22,834 nt of DNA, taken from NCBI GenBank assembly GCA_034003145.1, contig JAVEZE010000019.1, forward strand, positions 1 to 22,834. The letters are read 5' to 3'. The stretch's first letter is position 1. The number at the start of each line of letters is the position of its first letter. The DNA comes from JACKPD01 sp034003145 (lineage in GTDB: Bacteria; Spirochaetota; Spirochaetia; CADAEX01). Positions 21,724 to 22,834 of the stretch are shown here, in pieces. Below the pieces are notes generated by a model. That model was not told the origin of the DNA and made no database searches. It worked only from the letters and a program-made list of their open reading frames with translations. A program made the position numbers and the translations under genes.

Positions 21724-21984
21724 TTATTCGTAGTGTGTCCACATTCTGATTACTTTTACTATTTTCTCTTTTTCATATACCTGATACACAATTCTATGTT
21801 GAATGTTTATTCTTCTTGAAAAAGCTCCTGTTAAATCTCCAATCAATCTTTCATAAGGTGGGTATTCTTTAAATGGATCTTCTTTTAAAATCTCAAGTAT
21901 TTCCTCGGCCTGTTTCTTTAAATTCGATGATGAGAGCTTTTTTGCATCTTTCTGTGCCTGTTTGGTAAATAAGACTTTGTACAT
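21724..21984 (-). CDS. yoeB: YoeB/Txe-family mRNA interferase toxin
   Basis: 86 residues from ATG 21984. A TTG three codons upstream (21993) would overlap yefM; the ATG follows the yefM stop by 2 nt. YoeB signature: YKVLFTKQAQKDAKKL, LIGDLTGAFSRRINIQHRIVYQV, and the terminal VIRMWTHYE with the catalytic His-Tyr pair. YoeB cuts mRNA on the ribosome and is held off by YefM. The weak ribosome site and tight spacing indicate translation coupled to the antitoxin. Confidence 0.92.
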   Translation of the reverse strand: MYKVLFTKQAQKDAKKLSSSNLKKQAEEILEILKEDPFKEYPPYERLIGDLTGAFSRRINIQHRIVYQVYEKEKIVKVIRMWTHYE

Positions 21985-21986
21985 AT

Positions 21987-22229
21987 TTACCAATTTAACT
22001 TTTCTGATAATTTTCCTATTGGTTCTTTCATTCCATCAAGTATTGACTGTCTCATTCCAGGTATTGATACAAGATAAAGAGTTTCCTCTATATTTCTCCA
22101 GTCACTCTCTCCTACAATTACTGCTGATGCGTTTTTCCCGGTAATTATCACTGGTTCATGTGAATCATTGACTGCTTTAACTATATTATATAAATTTTTC
22201 CTGGCGTTTGTTATGTTTATTGCTCCCAT
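21987..22229 (-). CDS. yefM: YefM/Phd-family antitoxin
   Basis: 80 residues. The N-terminal YefM fold is INITNARKNLYNIVKAVND, then EPVIITGKNASAVIVGESDWRNIEETLYL. The C-terminal MKEPIGKLSEKLNW is the toxin-binding tail. Antitoxin first, toxin second. GGAGGG lies 4 nt before the ATG, much stronger than the toxin's site. A perfect palindrome at 22240-22255 sits just upstream as operator. Confidence 0.92.
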   Translation of the reverse strand: MGAINITNARKNLYNIVKAVNDSHEPVIITGKNASAVIVGESDWRNIEETLYLVSIPGMRQSILDGMKEPIGKLSEKLNW

Positions 22230-22239
22230 ACTTCCCTCC

Positions 22240-22290
22240 GTACGCTTTAGCGTACTTTTATAATATAATACATTATCCTTCCTTTGTCCA
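22240..22290 (-). promoter_or_regulatory. Promoter and operator of yefM-yoeB
   Basis: Minus strand TGGACA (22285-22290), 17 bp, TATATT (22262-22267). The palindrome GTACGC-TAAA-GCGTAC (22240-22255) is centred just after the transcription start, matching the short-palindrome binding of YefM. Confidence 0.7.
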
Positions 22291-22294
22291 TTAT

Positions 22295-22737
22295 CTAATT
22301 CAATTGTTTCTTAAAACCTGTATGTGTTTTTGAATTAAATCCCATACTTTCATAAAAAGAAACTGCGTCAATTCTATTTGTTTCTGTAATAAATATTATC
22401 TGGCTACATTTCCTCTCTTTACCAATTTTTTCAAGTTTTTCAATAATGCTTTACCTATTCCTTTTCTTCTTAAGTTTTTATCCACAATTAAATCTTCCAT
22501 AACTAGATAAGGCCTACATAATCCATATAATTCCTCACATATAACACCGTATATTGAGCCTACAATTTTTTCATCAATAACTGCTGATAAAATTATATAG
22601 TTTGGATTATTCTTTATCTCCTGATATTTTTTCTTCATCTTTTCAATACTTGATTCTTCATTCCAGAACTGTTTATAAATCAGTGATAATTCTTCTAAAT
22701 CTTTCTCTTCAAGTTTTCGAATTATTAAATTGTCCAT
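22295..22737 (-). pseudogene. Frameshifted GNAT N-acetyltransferase
   Basis: From ATG 22737 (AAAGGAA upstream) the frame reads MDNLIIRKLEEKDLEELSLIY, later MEDLIVDKNLRRKGIGKALL (the acetyl-CoA loop RxxGxGK), then breaks and stops at about 22396. In the next frame it continues EKLEKIGKERKCSQIIFITE, then RIDAVSFYESMGFNSKTH and a natural TAG at 22295-22297. That is the normal GNAT end (FYExxGF). Total about 147 residues, the usual family size. A single base lost near 22435-22450 explains it; real mutation or sequencing error cannot be told apart. Substrate unknown. Confidence 0.85.
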
Positions 22738-22774
22738 GATATTTCCTTTGCTATTTTTCTTTGCCCGTATTTCC

Positions 22775-22801
22775 TCGCCCGTGGGCCGGAGGTCCGGGCG
22801 A
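22775..22801. repeat. GC-rich leader hairpin of cassette G
   Basis: TCGCCCG / CGGGCGA stem, the same element as in cassettes B, C and F, 22 bp from the attC-7 R box. Confidence 0.9.
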
Positions 22802-22822
22802 TGTCCTCTTCGCGGAGGTATT

Positions 22823-22834
22823 GCCTATAACGTC
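22823..22834 (-). repeat. attC-7, cut by the window end
   Basis: Cassette strand R' GTTATAGGC with the start of the GAC spacer. The R box is the exact complement of the R'' box at 21660-21668, the other end of cassette G. Confidence 0.75.

Larger units (their letters stand above)
21498..22830 (-). mobile_element. Cassette G (GNAT pseudogene + YefM/YoeB)
   Basis: 1333 bp. Terminal inverted repeats 22811-22831 and 21660-21681 share GTTATAGGCA and TACCTCCGCG. Two unrelated units lie in one cassette with no attC between them. Confidence 0.82.

Noticed and set aside
15495..22801. Leader and tail hairpins as ordinary rho-independent terminators
   Set aside because: None is followed by a T run on the gene strand, and leader hairpins lie upstream of promoters.
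15480..22834. The regularly spaced GC-rich hairpins as a CRISPR array
   Set aside because: Spacing is about 1 kb and irregular, the intervals hold genes, and there is no short repeat-spacer pattern.

Overview
The window (about 40% G+C by eye) looks like the chromosome of an anaerobic, probably diderm bacterium, most likely a spirochaete. The hints are a periplasmic-binding-protein N-terminus of the VFA/GGGKE type common in Treponema and Sphaerochaeta, an [FeFe]-hydrogenase maturase (HydF), tryptophanase, and an integron-like cassette array, a structure already known from Treponema denticola. The assignment is inferred from these hints only.

Left part (1-14308), ordinary chromosomal genes: the start of a branched-chain-amino-acid type ABC binding protein (1-729, minus); a rubredoxin/nitrite-reductase-like FAD oxidoreductase followed by a decayed formate/nitrite transporter; tryptophanase (tnaA) followed by a SsuABC/TauABC-like transporter operon; hydF with a YczE-like membrane protein; rtcB; a cytosolic DsbA/SpxH-like protein; a VOC protein; a pentapeptide-repeat protein; a frameshifted DUF1801 gene; satP (acetate/succinate transport); and an MliC-type lysozyme-inhibitor lipoprotein.

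Right part (14342-22834): an IS66 transposase tail joined to a 46-bp palindrome marks the edge. After it comes an array of small gene cassettes, all on the minus strand: BrnT-like/CopG, PIN/Phd, VapC/VapB, flavodoxin plus a six-helix membrane protein, BrnT/BrnA, HigB/XRE, and YefM/YoeB with a frameshifted GNAT acetyltransferase. They are separated by seven attC-like sites (the last cut by the window end).

The strongest evidence for an integron is internal. For each of the six complete cassettes, the R box at its 5' end (minus strand, GTTATnn or GTTCTCn) is the reverse complement of the R box at its own 3' end, not of the partner box in the same attC. That is the signature of crossover between G and TT in GTTRRRY-type boxes. 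The match continues about 11-13 nt beyond the R box, so each cassette has private ~20-nt terminal inverted repeats, which is unusual. Four cassettes (PIN/Phd, VapBC, HigBA, YefM-YoeB) also share a GC-rich leader hairpin and a GC-rich tail hairpin, a common frame into which different toxin-antitoxin (TA) modules have been placed.

Most TA cassettes carry their own sigma-70-like promoter with 17-bp spacing. In three of them the predicted transcription start falls on the start codon of the first (toxin) gene, suggesting leaderless toxin mRNAs. The flavodoxin/membrane-protein cassette lacks both a clear promoter and the leader hairpin. No integrase gene lies in the window. From the cassette polarity it should lie to the right of 22834.
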